Shown here one piece after another: positions 27,277-37,977 of a DNA stretch of 64,000 bases (its first letter is position 1; each line of letters opens with the position of its first letter). The stretch comes from Streptomyces ochraceiscleroticus (lineage in GTDB: Bacteria; Actinomycetota; Actinomycetes; Streptomycetales; Streptomycetaceae), in NCBI RefSeq assembly GCF_000720485.1, contig NZ_JOAX01000001.1:124001-188000 (forward strand), written 5' to 3'. A model generated the notes under the pieces. That model saw only the letters and a program-made list of their open reading frames with translations. It ran no database searches and was not told the DNA's origin. The position numbers and the translations under genes are program-made.

Positions 27277-28278
27277 TCAGTGCGCGTCGGCGATGTGCTG
27301 CGTGCCGATGCGCTTGCGGAACACCCAGTACGTCCAGCCCTGGTAGAGCATCACGAGCGGGGCCGCGATGGCTGCGCACCAGGTCATGATCTTCAGGGTG
27401 TACGGGGTGGACGAGGAGTTGCTGACCGTGAGGTTCCAGCTCTCGTTCAGCGAGGACGGCATGACGTTCGGGAAGAGCGTCAGGAACAGCATCGCGACCA
27501 GGGCCGCGATGGCGACGCCGGAGAAGGCGAAGGACCAGCCCTCCCGTCCGAACATGTTCGCCACCAGCGCGGCGAGCAGCGCGACCGCCGCCACGACCAG
27601 CGCGACCAGGCTCTTGCCGTCACCGTTGTCGATCTGCGTCCAGACCATGAAGACGAGCCCCAGCCCCATGGTGATCATGCCGAGGAACGAGGCCGTCACG
27701 CGCGCCCGCTCCCGAATGGAGCCCACCGTCTTCAGCGAGGCGAAGACCGCGCCGTGGAAGGTGAACAGCGCCAGCATGGCCAGACCGCCGAGGATCGCGT
27801 ACGGGTTCAGCAGGTCGAGCAGGGACCCGGCGTAGTTCTTGTCGGCATCGATCTTCACGCCCCCCACGATGTTGCCGAAGACCACGCCCCACAGCACCGG
27901 GGGGAGCAGCGAGGTCCAGAAGATCGCGTTCTCCCAGTTCTGCTGCCAGCGCTCCTCGTCCCGCTTGTGGCGGTACTCGAAGGCCACGCCGCGCACGATG
28001 AGGCAGAGCAGGATCAGCAGCATCGGCAGGTAGAAGCCCGAGAAGAGCGTGGCGTACCACTCGGGGAAGGCCGCGAAGGTCGCGCCGGCCGCGGAGATCA
28101 GCCAGACCTCGTTGCCGTCCCAGACCGGGCCGATGGTGTTGATGAGGACCCGCCGCTCGCTCCGGTCACGGGCGAGCAGCTTGGTGAGGACGCCGATCCC
28201 GAAGTCGAATCCTTCGAGGAAGAAGTACCCGACCCACAGGAAGGCGATGAGGACGAACCAGACGTCGTGAAGGTGCAC
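27277..28278 (-). CDS. cydB: Cytochrome bd ubiquinol oxidase subunit II
   Basis: A 333-residue integral membrane subunit with about eight helices. Typical features are the N-terminal WFVLIAFLWVGYFFLEGFDFGIG, WDGNEVWL near residue 53, and FRKRI close to the C-terminus. It forms the structural half of cytochrome bd, the high-affinity terminal oxidase that reduces O2 to water using menaquinol/ubiquinol. The GTG at 28278 follows a G-rich ribosome-binding site (AGGGGGC). It starts 9 bp after the cydA stop. Confidence 0.96.
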   Translation of the reverse strand: MHLHDVWFVLIAFLWVGYFFLEGFDFGIGVLTKLLARDRSERRVLINTIGPVWDGNEVWLISAAGATFAAFPEWYATLFSGFYLPMLLILLCLIVRGVAFEYRHKRDEERWQQNWENAIFWTSLLPPVLWGVVFGNIVGGVKIDADKNYAGSLLDLLNPYAILGGLAMLALFTFHGAVFASLKTVGSIRERARVTASFLGMITMGLGLVFMVWTQIDNGDGKSLVALVVAAVALLAALVANMFGREGWSFAFSGVAIAALVAMLFLTLFPNVMPSSLNESWNLTVSNSSSTPYTLKIMTWCAAIAAPLVMLYQGWTYWVFRKRIGTQHIADAH

Positions 28279-28287
28279 AGCTGCCCC

Positions 28288-29796
28288 CTAGTACGAGAAG
28301 GCCATCGGCCGGTCGGCGTCGTTGTCGTCGCCGCCGATCCTGGTGGGCGGGTTGAGGTCGGACTCCGACAGCTCCTGCGGTCCGGCCTTGACGTACTTGA
28401 CGAGCAGCTTGACCTCGACCACGGCGAGGATCGCGTACAGCGCGGTGAAGACGGCCATCGAGGTGATCACCTCGCCCTGCGAGACGCCGGGGGAGACCGC
28501 GTCGGAGGTGCGCAGCACGCCGTAGACGACCCAGGGCTGGCGGCCCATCTCGGTGAAGATCCAGCCCCAGGAGCTCGCGATCAGCGGAAAGCCGAGGGTG
28601 ATCACGGCGAGCCGCCAGGCCCACTTGGAGAGCCCGTCGCCGAGCGCCTTGTCCTTGGTGAGCGCGAGATGCGGTATCTCGTCGTCCCCCGTCCGCAACC
28701 GTTGCGAGAGCCAGAACTTCTTGCGGGTGAGCCAGAGACCGGCCACGCCGAGGGCGAAGGAGGCCATGCCGAAGCCGATCATCCAGCGGAAGCCCCAGTA
28801 GGCGACCGGGATGTTGGGCCGGTAGTCACCGGGCCCGAACTTCTGCTGCTCGGCCTTGTTCACGTCGTTGATGCCGGGCACGTACGAGGAGAAGTCGTCG
28901 TGGGAGAGGAACGAGAGCAGGCCGGGTATCTCCACCTCGACGGTGTTGTGGCCCTTGGACACGTCCCCGTAGGCGAAGACCGAGAAGGGCGCGGGTGCCT
29001 GCCCGTCCCACAGCGCCTCGGCCGAGGCCATCTTCATCGGCTGCTGCTTGAACATGACCTTGCCCAGCAGGTCGCCGCTGACGGCGGTCATCAGACCGGC
29101 CACGACCAGCGTCACCAGGCCGAGACGGAGCGAGGTCCGCATGACCTTGACGTGCTTCTTGCGCAGCAGGTGGTACGCGGCGATGCCGACCATGAAGGCG
29201 CCGCCCGCGAGGAAGGCCGCCGTGAGGGTGTGGAAGACGACGACCAGGGTGGTGTCCTGCGTCAGCACCTTCCAGAAGTCGGTCAGCTCCGCGCGCCCGG
29301 TGGCCTTGTTGAGCTTGTAGCCGGTGGGGTGCTGCATCCAGGAGTTGGCCGCGAGGATGAAGTACGCCGACAGGATCGTGCCGATCGAGACCATCCACAG
29401 GCAGAAGCAGTGGATCTTCTTGGGCAGCTTGTCCCAGCCGAAGATCCACAGCCCGATGAAGGTGGACTCGAAGAAGAACGCGATGAGGGCTTCGAACGCG
29501 AGCGGGGCGCCGAAGACGTCACCGACGAACCGCGAGTAGTCGGACCAGTTCATGCCGAACTGGAACTCCTGGACGATGCCGGTGACGACACCCATCGCGA
29601 TGTTGATCAGAAAGAGCTTGCCCCAGAACTTCGTCGCCTTGAGGTACCGCTCCTTGCCCGTGCGGACCCACGCCGTCTCCAGTCCGGCCACCAGGGCGGC
29701 GAGAGAGATCGTCAGGGGCACGAAGAGGAAGTGATAGACGGTCGTGATGCCGAATTGCCATCGCGCCAGGGTCTCTGGCGCCAACGCCAGTTCCAC
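28288..29796 (-). CDS. cydA: Cytochrome bd ubiquinol oxidase subunit I
   Basis: The 502-residue catalytic subunit that carries hemes b558, b595 and d. Visible are the N-terminal heme-ligand histidine region VYHFLFVPL (His22), the GMNWSDYSRFVG and WMQHPTG segments, a second histidine in VVFHTLTAAF, and GRQPWVVYG of the C-terminal half. The Q-loop is the short type. The GTG at 29796 has AAGGAGAC 6 nt upstream. It leads the cydA-cydB-cydCD(-kinase) operon. A perfect Rex-type operator lies 85 bp upstream, consistent with NADH/NAD+-responsive repression known for Streptomyces cyd genes. Confidence 0.97.
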   Translation of the reverse strand: MELALAPETLARWQFGITTVYHFLFVPLTISLAALVAGLETAWVRTGKERYLKATKFWGKLFLINIAMGVVTGIVQEFQFGMNWSDYSRFVGDVFGAPLAFEALIAFFFESTFIGLWIFGWDKLPKKIHCFCLWMVSIGTILSAYFILAANSWMQHPTGYKLNKATGRAELTDFWKVLTQDTTLVVVFHTLTAAFLAGGAFMVGIAAYHLLRKKHVKVMRTSLRLGLVTLVVAGLMTAVSGDLLGKVMFKQQPMKMASAEALWDGQAPAPFSVFAYGDVSKGHNTVEVEIPGLLSFLSHDDFSSYVPGINDVNKAEQQKFGPGDYRPNIPVAYWGFRWMIGFGMASFALGVAGLWLTRKKFWLSQRLRTGDDEIPHLALTKDKALGDGLSKWAWRLAVITLGFPLIASSWGWIFTEMGRQPWVVYGVLRTSDAVSPGVSQGEVITSMAVFTALYAILAVVEVKLLVKYVKAGPQELSESDLNPPTRIGGDDNDADRPMAFSY

Positions 29797-29842
29797 GTCG
29801 ATGTCTCCTTACGGTCGCCGTTCTCGCCACACCTCCCGCACC

Positions 29843-29869
29843 TTTTGTCCTACATAAATGAGGACAAAA
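29843..29869. promoter_or_regulatory. Inverted repeat in the cydA leader
   Basis: TTTTGTCCT and AGGACAAAA are perfect 9-bp arms around a 9-nt AT-rich loop, between the Rex-type operator and the cydA start. It may be a second operator or an mRNA hairpin in the cydA leader; the binding factor is not known. Confidence 0.6.
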
Positions 29870-29880
29870 GCGGAGGTGCT

Positions 29881-29896
29881 TGTGAACGCGTTCACA
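29881..29896. promoter_or_regulatory. Rex operator (ROP) for the cyd operon
   Basis: The perfect palindrome TGTGAACGCGTTCACA fits the Streptomyces Rex consensus TGTGAACNNNTTCACA. Rex represses cyd and other respiratory genes when the NADH/NAD+ ratio is low. A degenerate candidate, with the GTGAAC half intact, lies at 30025-30040. Confidence 0.9.
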
Positions 29897-30071
29897 TTCA
29901 CAAGCAATTATCTCCCATGGCGTTCAGCCCAGCGGATCGGGGGGTACGTGACCGTGGTCACGCGGTATTCCGTGGCGCGGAAAACCCCGACAGGGCCTAC
30001 GAAACGGCCGCCGACCAGGCCGTTAGTGAACGTGTACACGCCGTTTTCCGTCGGCTCCCCTTCCCCCGACC

Positions 30072-30088
30072 TTCAACATATTGTTGAA
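30072..30088. promoter_or_regulatory. Palindromic operator candidate
   Basis: Perfect 7-bp arms TTCAACA / TGTTGAA around TAT, ending 9 bp before the ATG of the cyclophilin-like gene. This is where a repressor would block a leaderless or short-leader transcript. The shape suits a dimeric HTH regulator such as a GntR-family protein, but the regulator is unidentified. Confidence 0.65.
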
Positions 30089-30097
30089 TTTGGCGTC

Positions 30098-30466
30098 ATG
30101 CAGATACGCATCTCATGGCCCGCAGGTCACCTGACCGCCACCCTGGAGGACACGGCGACCACCACCGCCCTGGAAGCCGCGCTCCCGCTCGCCTCCACCG
30201 CCCGCACCTGGGGCGAGGAGGTCTACTTCGCCACCCCGGTCTCCCCCGCGCTGGAGGCCGGCGCCCAGCAGGTCGTCGAGCCGGGCACGGTCGCCTTCTG
30301 GACCGACGGCGACGCGCTGGCTCTGCCGTACGGCCCGACGCCCATCTCCCGCGGGGACGAGTCCCGGCTCGCCTCTCCCTGCAACATCCTCGGCCGCGTC
30401 GACGGCGACCCGCGCCGCCTCGCCACCGTCCACGACGGCGATCCCATCCGGGTGGAACGCGCCTGA
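30098..30466 (+). CDS. Cyclophilin-like fold protein
   Basis: A 122-residue small protein (MQIRISWPAGHLTATLEDTATTTALEAALP start; TWGEEVYFATPV, FWTDGDALALPYGPTPIS) matching the bacterial cyclophilin-like family with a single beta-barrel domain. Typical members have no demonstrated isomerase activity. It is a single gene divergent from cydA and convergent with the hisC-like gene 82 bp away. The ATG at 30098 lies 9 bp after a perfect palindrome, suggesting tight control. Confidence 0.75.
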   Translation: MQIRISWPAGHLTATLEDTATTTALEAALPLASTARTWGEEVYFATPVSPALEAGAQQVVEPGTVAFWTDGDALALPYGPTPISRGDESRLASPCNILGRVDGDPRRLATVHDGDPIRVERA

Positions 30467-30548
30467 CGCCTCCGGAGATCCGCGCAGGAAAAGGGGGTGG
30501 CCGCGGCCCACAAGGACCGCGGCCCCCCCGCCGCACTACGCCTGCCGG

Positions 30549-31628
30549 TCACAGCTCCTTGCGGAACGCCTCCGCCGTCTGCAGGAAGATGTCGTTGCCC
30601 GCGGTCTCGCCGATCGAGACCCGCACGCCCTCGCCGGGGAACGGCCGCACCACGGCGCCCGCCTGTTCGCACGCCCGCGCGAAGTCCACGGTGCGCTCCC
30701 CCAGCCGCAGCCACACGAAGTTGGCCTGCGACTCCGGCACGGTCCAGCCCTGATCGGTCAGCGTCTTGGCCACCCGGGTCCGCTCGGCCACCAGCGCGTC
30801 CACCCGCTCCAGCAGCGCGTCCTCGCTGCGCAGCGACGCGACCGCCGCGTCCTGCGCGAGCTGGCTCACGCCGAAGGGCACCGCCGTCTTGCGCAGCGCC
30901 GCCGCGACCGGCTCGTGCGCCACCGCGAAGCCCACCCGCAGCCCGGCGAGGCCGTACGCCTTGGAGAAGGTGCGCAGCACGCAGACGTTCGGGCGGTCGC
31001 GGTAGAGCTCGATGCCGTCCGGTACGTCGGCGTCGCGGATGAACTCGCGGTACGCCTCGTCCAGCACGATCAGTACGTCCGAGGGCACCGCGTCCAGGAA
31101 ACGCTCCAGCTCGGCGCGGCGCACCACGGTTCCGGTGGGGTTGTTCGGGTTGCACACGAAGATCAGCCGGGTCCGCTCGGTGACGGCCGCGAGCATCGCG
31201 TCCAGGTCGTGCACCTCGTTGTCGTCCAGCGGGACCTGCACGGACGTGGCGCCGGAGACCTGGGTGATGATCGGGTACGCCTCGAAGGAGCGCCAGGCGT
31301 AGATCACCTCGTCGCCCGGCCCGGCCGTCGCCTGGATGAGCTGCTGGGCCACGCCCACCGAGCCGGTGCCGGTCGCCAGGTGCTCCGCCGGCACGCCGAA
31401 CCGCTCCGACAGCTCCGCCATCAGCCCGGTGCAGGCCATGTCCGGGTACCGGTTGAAGGCGCCGGCGGCGGCCACCGCGGTCTCCAGCACGCCGGGCAGC
31501 GGCGGGTAGGGGTTCTCGTTGGAGGACAGCTTGTACGCCACCGGGCCGCCCGCGGCGGCCGGCTTCCCGGGCTTGTAGGTGGGGACGCCGTCCAGCGCCG
31601 CACGCAGCTTCGGGGTCTTCTCGCTCAC
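30549..31628 (-). CDS. HisC-like class I/II aminotransferase
   Basis: A 359-residue PLP-dependent aminotransferase of the histidinol-phosphate / aromatic amino acid branch. Features are [16 protein letters not shown] near the start, [20 protein letters not shown], and the PLP-lysine region [16 protein letters not shown]. Since the window has no histidine genes next to it, an aromatic (phenylalanine/tyrosine) aminotransferase role is more likely than a pathway HisC. The GTG at 31628 is chosen for the GAGGAGG 7 nt upstream; the frame is open further but without family sequence. Confidence 0.88.
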   Translation of the reverse strand: MSEKTPKLRAALDGVPTYKPGKPAAAGGPVAYKLSSNENPYPPLPGVLETAVAAAGAFNRYPDMACTGLMAELSERFGVPAEHLATGTGSVGVAQQLIQATAGPGDEVIYAWRSFEAYPIITQVSGATSVQVPLDDNEVHDLDAMLAAVTERTRLIFVCNPNNPTGTVVRRAELERFLDAVPSDVLIVLDEAYREFIRDADVPDGIELYRDRPNVCVLRTFSKAYGLAGLRVGFAVAHEPVAAALRKTAVPFGVSQLAQDAAVASLRSEDALLERVDALVAERTRVAKTLTDQGWTVPESQANFVWLRLGERTVDFARACEQAGAVVRPFPGEGVRVSIGETAGNDIFLQTAEAFRKEL

Positions 31629-32021
31629 CGCAGGTCCTCCTCGACCGTCCCGCTCGTCACCAATACTGCACACCTTATGAGGATTGAGCCGTGCGGCGTA
31701 GGGTCCTCCGTCCCCCGGACCCCCTCGGAACCGGTACGGGCATGCGCATGTCATATACCGGCGCCATGCCCCAGCTCAGGGCGCAGGGGCTTTGCGGAGC
31801 GCCTCCCCCTGTGTCACGCGCCGGTGGCTCGCGCCGTGGCGCGCATCACCCGTGAAGGTGACTTGAGACCTCTTCGATACCTGACGCAATCTGCAGGTCA
31901 AGCCCGACGATCACCGGGCAGAATCACGTCCTGACCACCAACGCCCTTGCTTTCCAAGGGGTTTGACGGCCTTTCGGCATGCAGAAACGTGCCTTTCGCC
32001 TGCGCACAAGGGAGCCCCGCG
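31629..32021. other. Divergent promoter region between hisC-like and lacI-like genes
   Basis: A 393-bp gap. The left third should hold the minus-strand promoter of the aminotransferase gene (TAAGGT, read on the minus strand around 31675, is a possible -10). The right part should hold the promoter of the LacI-family gene. I see no convincing extended palindrome, RNA gene or small ORF with family similarity. Confidence 0.5.
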
Positions 32022-33155
32022 ATGGCCCCCTCCGAGCCCTACTATCGGCTCGCCATGACAGCAGCAGGGAAGCACCAGGTGAGCCGGTCGACCGGACGCC
32101 GGTTGGGGCGGGCAGGCATCCGGGACGTGGCCGCCGCAGCCGGTGTCTCCATCACGACTGTCTCCGACGCGCTCAACGGCAAGGGCCGGCTTCCGGACGC
32201 CACCCGTCGCCACGTCCGCGAGGTCGCCGACCGGTTGGGCTACCGCCCCTCCGCCGCCGCCCGCACGCTCCGTACCGGCAAGTCCGGCCTGATCGGGCTG
32301 ACCGTCACCACGTACGGGGATGAACCTTTCACCTTCACCGAGTTCGCGTACTTCGCGGAGATGGCGCGCGCCGCCACCTCCGCCGCGCTGGCCAGGGGGT
32401 ACGCCCTGGTCATCCTCCCCGCGACCTCCCGCCACGACGTCTGGTCCAACGTCGCGCTGGACGGCACGGTCGTCATCGACCCGGCCGACGGCGATCCCGT
32501 CGTCACCGAGCTCGTCCGGCACGGCATCCCCGTCGTCTCCGACGGCCGCCCCGGCGGCACCCTCCCCGTCACCGGCTGGGTCGACAACGACCACGAGGCA
32601 GCCGTCATGGGGCTTCTGGAGCATCTCGCCGACGCCGGTGCCCGCCGCATCGGCCTCCTCACGGGCACCACCACCGACACCTACACCCGCCTGTCCACCA
32701 CCGCGTACCTCCGCTGGTGCGAGCGGGTCGGCCAGGACCCGGTGTACGAGTCCTATCCGGCGCACGACCCGTGCGCGGGCGCCGTCGCCGCCGACCGGCT
32801 GCTCGCCCGCCCGGACCGCCCGGACGCCGTCTACGGCCTCTTCGACCCGAACGGCACCGATCTGCTCGCCGCCGCCCGCCGGTACGGCCTCCGGGTCCCC
32901 GACGACCTCTTGCTGGTGTGTTGCAGCGAGTCCACGGTCTACGCCACGACCGAGCCCCCCATCACGACCCTCTCGCTCAAGCCCCGCCGCATCGGCACCG
33001 CCGTCGTCCAACTCCTCATCGACGCCATCGAGGGGCTCGACAGCGGACGCCCGGTCGAGCAGGTAATACCGACCGACCTGATCGTGCGCACCTCCTCTCA
33101 ACGGAGGTCCCCACGTACGACGGTCAGCCCACCACGCGGACCGTCCGGCGACTGA
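32022..33155 (+). CDS. LacI-family transcriptional regulator
   Basis: A 377-residue repressor-type protein. The HTH headpiece (GIRDVAAAAGVSITTVSDALNG) and hinge (RPSAAARTLRTGKSGLIGL) occupy about residues 30-85. They are followed by a periplasmic-binding-protein-like ligand domain with DGTVVID, GIPVVSDGRP and WVDNDHEAA, and a C-terminal LKPRRIGTAVVQLL. The ATG at 32022 has AAGGGAG 7 nt upstream; an internal ATG at 32055 is possible. No sugar-uptake operon lies next to it, so its targets are probably elsewhere. Confidence 0.88.
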   Translation: MAPSEPYYRLAMTAAGKHQVSRSTGRRLGRAGIRDVAAAAGVSITTVSDALNGKGRLPDATRRHVREVADRLGYRPSAAARTLRTGKSGLIGLTVTTYGDEPFTFTEFAYFAEMARAATSAALARGYALVILPATSRHDVWSNVALDGTVVIDPADGDPVVTELVRHGIPVVSDGRPGGTLPVTGWVDNDHEAAVMGLLEHLADAGARRIGLLTGTTTDTYTRLSTTAYLRWCERVGQDPVYESYPAHDPCAGAVAADRLLARPDRPDAVYGLFDPNGTDLLAAARRYGLRVPDDLLLVCCSESTVYATTEPPITTLSLKPRRIGTAVVQLLIDAIEGLDSGRPVEQVIPTDLIVRTSSQRRSPRTTVSPPRGPSGD

Positions 33156-33365
33156 GCGTTCCGCCGGACGGCCACGGCCGCGCAGGGAAATAGAGGGCGA
33201 AGCCGGGAGAAAACAGCAGGGAATGCCGGGCTCCGAACGATTGACCACCCCCGGGTGCGTCACAACCTGCGAGCGGCGTTCCTATGATGGGCGCACGACA
33301 CCACGGACCGCCGTCGACCAGGCAAGGTCCGCGAGGTGCACGGCGGCGCGACGGTGGAGGGGTCG

Positions 33366-34637
33366 ATGACTCAGGGGGCCGGTCTGGGACCCATGGTGCG
33401 GACCATGGCAGCACAACCTCCTGCGCCCGTTCCTCCTGGAACTCCCGGGGCCGCACTGGACGGTCGTCCGCAGGACGCATACGCCGCCGATGACGCGTAC
33501 GCGCCGCAGGAGGGATACGTCCCTCAGGTCCGTCAGGACGGATACGGCCCGCAGGCCGGCCAGGTCCTCCAGGACGTACCCGCTCCCCAGGCGCGCCTCA
33601 ACCCGGAGGTCCGCGTGCGGACCAGGGCCCGGCCGTACGCGCGCCTCACCTACGGCACCGGCCCGCAGGCCACGTTGCCGCAGGACGAACTGCCCGCCGA
33701 CTACACCCCCACGGAGCGCGACATCCCCGTCGTCGGCCCGGACGGCACCCCGACCGCGTACACGGACACGCTCGTCGACCACCCCGCCGTCGACCTCCAG
33801 CAGGTCGGCGAGGGCGAGGCCGGCGGCCCGCTGTACGTCGTCGGCGACGTGCACGGTTACTACGACGAGCTGCGTGCCGCGCTGTTCGCCGAGGGGCTGA
33901 TCGACGCCGAGGGCCACTGGGCGGCGGGCAACACCCGGCTGTGGTTCCTCGGCGACTTCACCGACCGCGGCCCCGACGGCATCGGCGTCATCGACCTGGT
34001 CATGCAGCTCTCCGCCGAGGCCGCCGCGGCCGGCGGCTACTGCAAGGCCCTCATGGGCAACCACGAGCTGCTCCTCCTCGGCGCCAAGCGGTTCGGCGAC
34101 ACCCCCGTGCAGTCCGGCGCCGGCACCGCCTCCTTCCAGGCCGCCTGGCTGCTCAACGGCGGCCAGAAGACCGACATGGACCGCCTCCAGGACCACCACC
34201 TGCAGTGGATGGCCCGGCTGGACGCCGTCACGGAGGAGGACGGTCACCTCCTCGTGCACTCCGACACCACGGCGTACCTCGACTACGGCGACTCCATCGA
34301 GGCCGTCAACGACGCCGTCCACGAAGTCCTCACCCGCAGTGACGCCAACGAGGTCTGGGACCTCTTCCGCAAGCTCACCAAGCGCTTCGCCTTCCGCGAC
34401 GAGTCCGGGCCGCAGGCCGTGCGCGACCTGCTCGCCACGTACGGCGGCGAGCGCATCGTCCACGGTCACAGCCCCATCCCGTACCTCCTCGGCGAGGTCG
34501 GCACCGAGGACGGCGAGGGCGAGGACACCATCGTCGAGGAGCCGCACGTGTACGCCGACGGGCTCGCGGTCGCCATGGACGGCGGCGTCACGATGGCCGG
34601 AAAGCTGCTCGTCGTCCAACTTCCCCTGACTGTCTGA
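33366..34637 (+). CDS. PPP-type metallophosphoesterase (Ser/Thr phosphatase-like)
   Basis: A 423-residue protein. The first ~140 residues are disordered (Gln/Pro/Ala-rich with repeated YAP/GYGPQ segments). A calcineurin-like phosphatase domain follows with GDVHGYYDEL, GDFTDRGPDG, MGNHELLLLG and HGHSPIP, the dimetal-site motifs in the right order. The fold suggests protein phosphatase or nucleotide phosphatase activity; the target is unknown. The ATG at 33366 has GGAGGGG upstream. A -10-like TATGAT at 33283-33288 may belong to its promoter. The membrane-protein gene follows in the same direction after 210 bp. Confidence 0.85.
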   Translation: MTQGAGLGPMVRTMAAQPPAPVPPGTPGAALDGRPQDAYAADDAYAPQEGYVPQVRQDGYGPQAGQVLQDVPAPQARLNPEVRVRTRARPYARLTYGTGPQATLPQDELPADYTPTERDIPVVGPDGTPTAYTDTLVDHPAVDLQQVGEGEAGGPLYVVGDVHGYYDELRAALFAEGLIDAEGHWAAGNTRLWFLGDFTDRGPDGIGVIDLVMQLSAEAAAAGGYCKALMGNHELLLLGAKRFGDTPVQSGAGTASFQAAWLLNGGQKTDMDRLQDHHLQWMARLDAVTEEDGHLLVHSDTTAYLDYGDSIEAVNDAVHEVLTRSDANEVWDLFRKLTKRFAFRDESGPQAVRDLLATYGGERIVHGHSPIPYLLGEVGTEDGEGEDTIVEEPHVYADGLAVAMDGGVTMAGKLLVVQLPLTV

Positions 34638-34847
34638 CCCGTATCGGGGCAGGGGTACCGCAGGCCGGCGGTGGGACCTGCCGGGCGGCCGGGGAGGGCT
34701 TGTCACGGGCGGAGCGAATTTCCGAAATCCTCTGTCACGCCATGCTGGAGGCGCTCTACCATCGGTCTATCCGTAGCAGGCTCTCCTCCGTTTCCCGCCA
34801 ACTGCCCGGCCCACGCCGGCCCGTACGGCCCTACGGAGCATCGGGGG

Positions 34848-35912
34848 ATGCACATGAACAGCGCTCCGCACCTGCTGAACGAGGACCGCGAGGAATTCCG
34901 GCGGGCCCTCGACGAGGCACTGCGCACCGCGGCCGACCGCCCGGATCTCGCCGCGACGGGCATGCGCCTCAACACCGAGCAGCTGCGCACCATGGCGCTC
35001 AGCGCCACGACCGCCATCGCCGCATGCGCGACGGCCGAGTACCAGCATTACGTCGCGCTCCGGGCGGAGTTGCGCGCGCCCGCCTCCGCGCGCCCGGCCA
35101 CGGCCGGTACCGAAGCGGGCGAGGGCGGCGTTGACGGCGCGGGTGGTGCCGGCGTCGGCTTCGCCACGGTGGGCGAGGTCGCCGAGGCCACCGGCGCCGG
35201 ACTGGCCGCCATGGTCACGGTCCTCGCGCCCGTCCTGGCCGGTATCGCCGCGGTCCTCTTCCTCCTCATCGGTTACGTCCTGCACACCGTCGACCCCGAC
35301 GCGTCCCTGGCCCAGCCGCTGATCAGCGTCGGCTGGGTCTTCGCGGCCCTGACCGCGGCGACGATCCTCATCGCGATGGGCGGCCTGGTGGTCACCGCGC
35401 TCCGCAACGGCGCCACGTCCCTGCGCGCCTCCCGCCCCACGGAACTGGCCCAGGAGGTCGAACGGGCGAAAGAGCGCTGGCTCCAGGCCCTCCGGGAACG
35501 CGGCCTGAATCCCTTCCTTCTGGAAGCCCTGACGGCTCCGGAGCCGCCTCCGGAGCCGGACATCCGGAAGCGGGAGAAGGGCCCGGCGGTCCCCGCGAGC
35601 ACGGTGGTGCCCGCGGAACCGACGGCCGCGGACAGCTCTACCGCCGTCCAGGAACACGCACCGGACACGGCCGGCGCGGGCGAGGCGACCGGGCCCGCGT
35701 CCGCAGACGGACAGTCGCCGCCGGCCCCCGAGGCCGCCGGAAGGTTCGTGGCACACCGCTCCCCGGACAGCGGCCGGATGCCCACACTCGGCTACACCCA
35801 CCCGCGCTTCTCGGGTCCCGAGGACGACCACCGCACCACCACCCGCCCGCGCTTCACGAGCCCGGACTTCACCAGCCCGGACTACGGCGGCCCGGACCAC
35901 CAGCCGGAGTGA
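34848..35912 (+). CDS. Two-helix membrane protein with disordered C-terminal tail
   Basis: A 354-residue protein of no family I can name. The N-terminal ~75 residues are helical and charged. Two hydrophobic segments lie at about residues 120-150 and 160-190. The tail (about 220-354) is Pro/Ala/Ser-rich and ends in repeated RFTSPDF/TSPDY-like units. The start is the ATG at 34848 or 34854. It may be co-transcribed with the phosphatase upstream and ends at a strong terminator. Function unknown. Confidence 0.7.
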   Translation: MHMNSAPHLLNEDREEFRRALDEALRTAADRPDLAATGMRLNTEQLRTMALSATTAIAACATAEYQHYVALRAELRAPASARPATAGTEAGEGGVDGAGGAGVGFATVGEVAEATGAGLAAMVTVLAPVLAGIAAVLFLLIGYVLHTVDPDASLAQPLISVGWVFAALTAATILIAMGGLVVTALRNGATSLRASRPTELAQEVERAKERWLQALRERGLNPFLLEALTAPEPPPEPDIRKREKGPAVPASTVVPAEPTAADSSTAVQEHAPDTAGAGEATGPASADGQSPPAPEAAGRFVAHRSPDSGRMPTLGYTHPRFSGPEDDHRTTTRPRFTSPDFTSPDYGGPDHQPE

Positions 35913-35917
35913 TTCCC

Positions 35918-35962
35918 GCACGACGAGGAGGCCCCGGTATCCCCGGGGCCTCCTCGTCGTGC
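35918..35962. terminator. Strong bidirectional terminator
   Basis: Perfect 20-bp arms beginning GCACGACGAGGAGGCCCCGG (35918-35937) and their complement (35943-35962) around a 5-nt loop, placed 6 bp after one stop codon and 20 bp before the convergent thiC stop. It serves both genes. Confidence 0.93.
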
Positions 35963-35981
35963 GTTCAGGTCGTGCCTGCGG

Positions 35982-37895
<1,914 letters not shown>

Positions 37896-37977
37896 GCGAT
37901 TGCAAAGGTGCCACCACGGTAGCGGCCGGAGCCGCGTGGTGAACAGGGGGCCCGGTGAGTTGTTGGATGATCGGGCG

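Noticed and set aside
27259-30087. A 942-codon plus-strand open frame opposite cydB and cydA
   Set aside because: It is the antisense of two clear membrane-protein genes; composition is Glu/Asp/Arg/His-rich noise typical of high-GC shadow frames.
31875-31900. ACCTGAC...GCAGGTCA as a LacI-family operator
   Set aside because: Arms are only about 5 bp with a long asymmetric centre; not better than chance in this composition.
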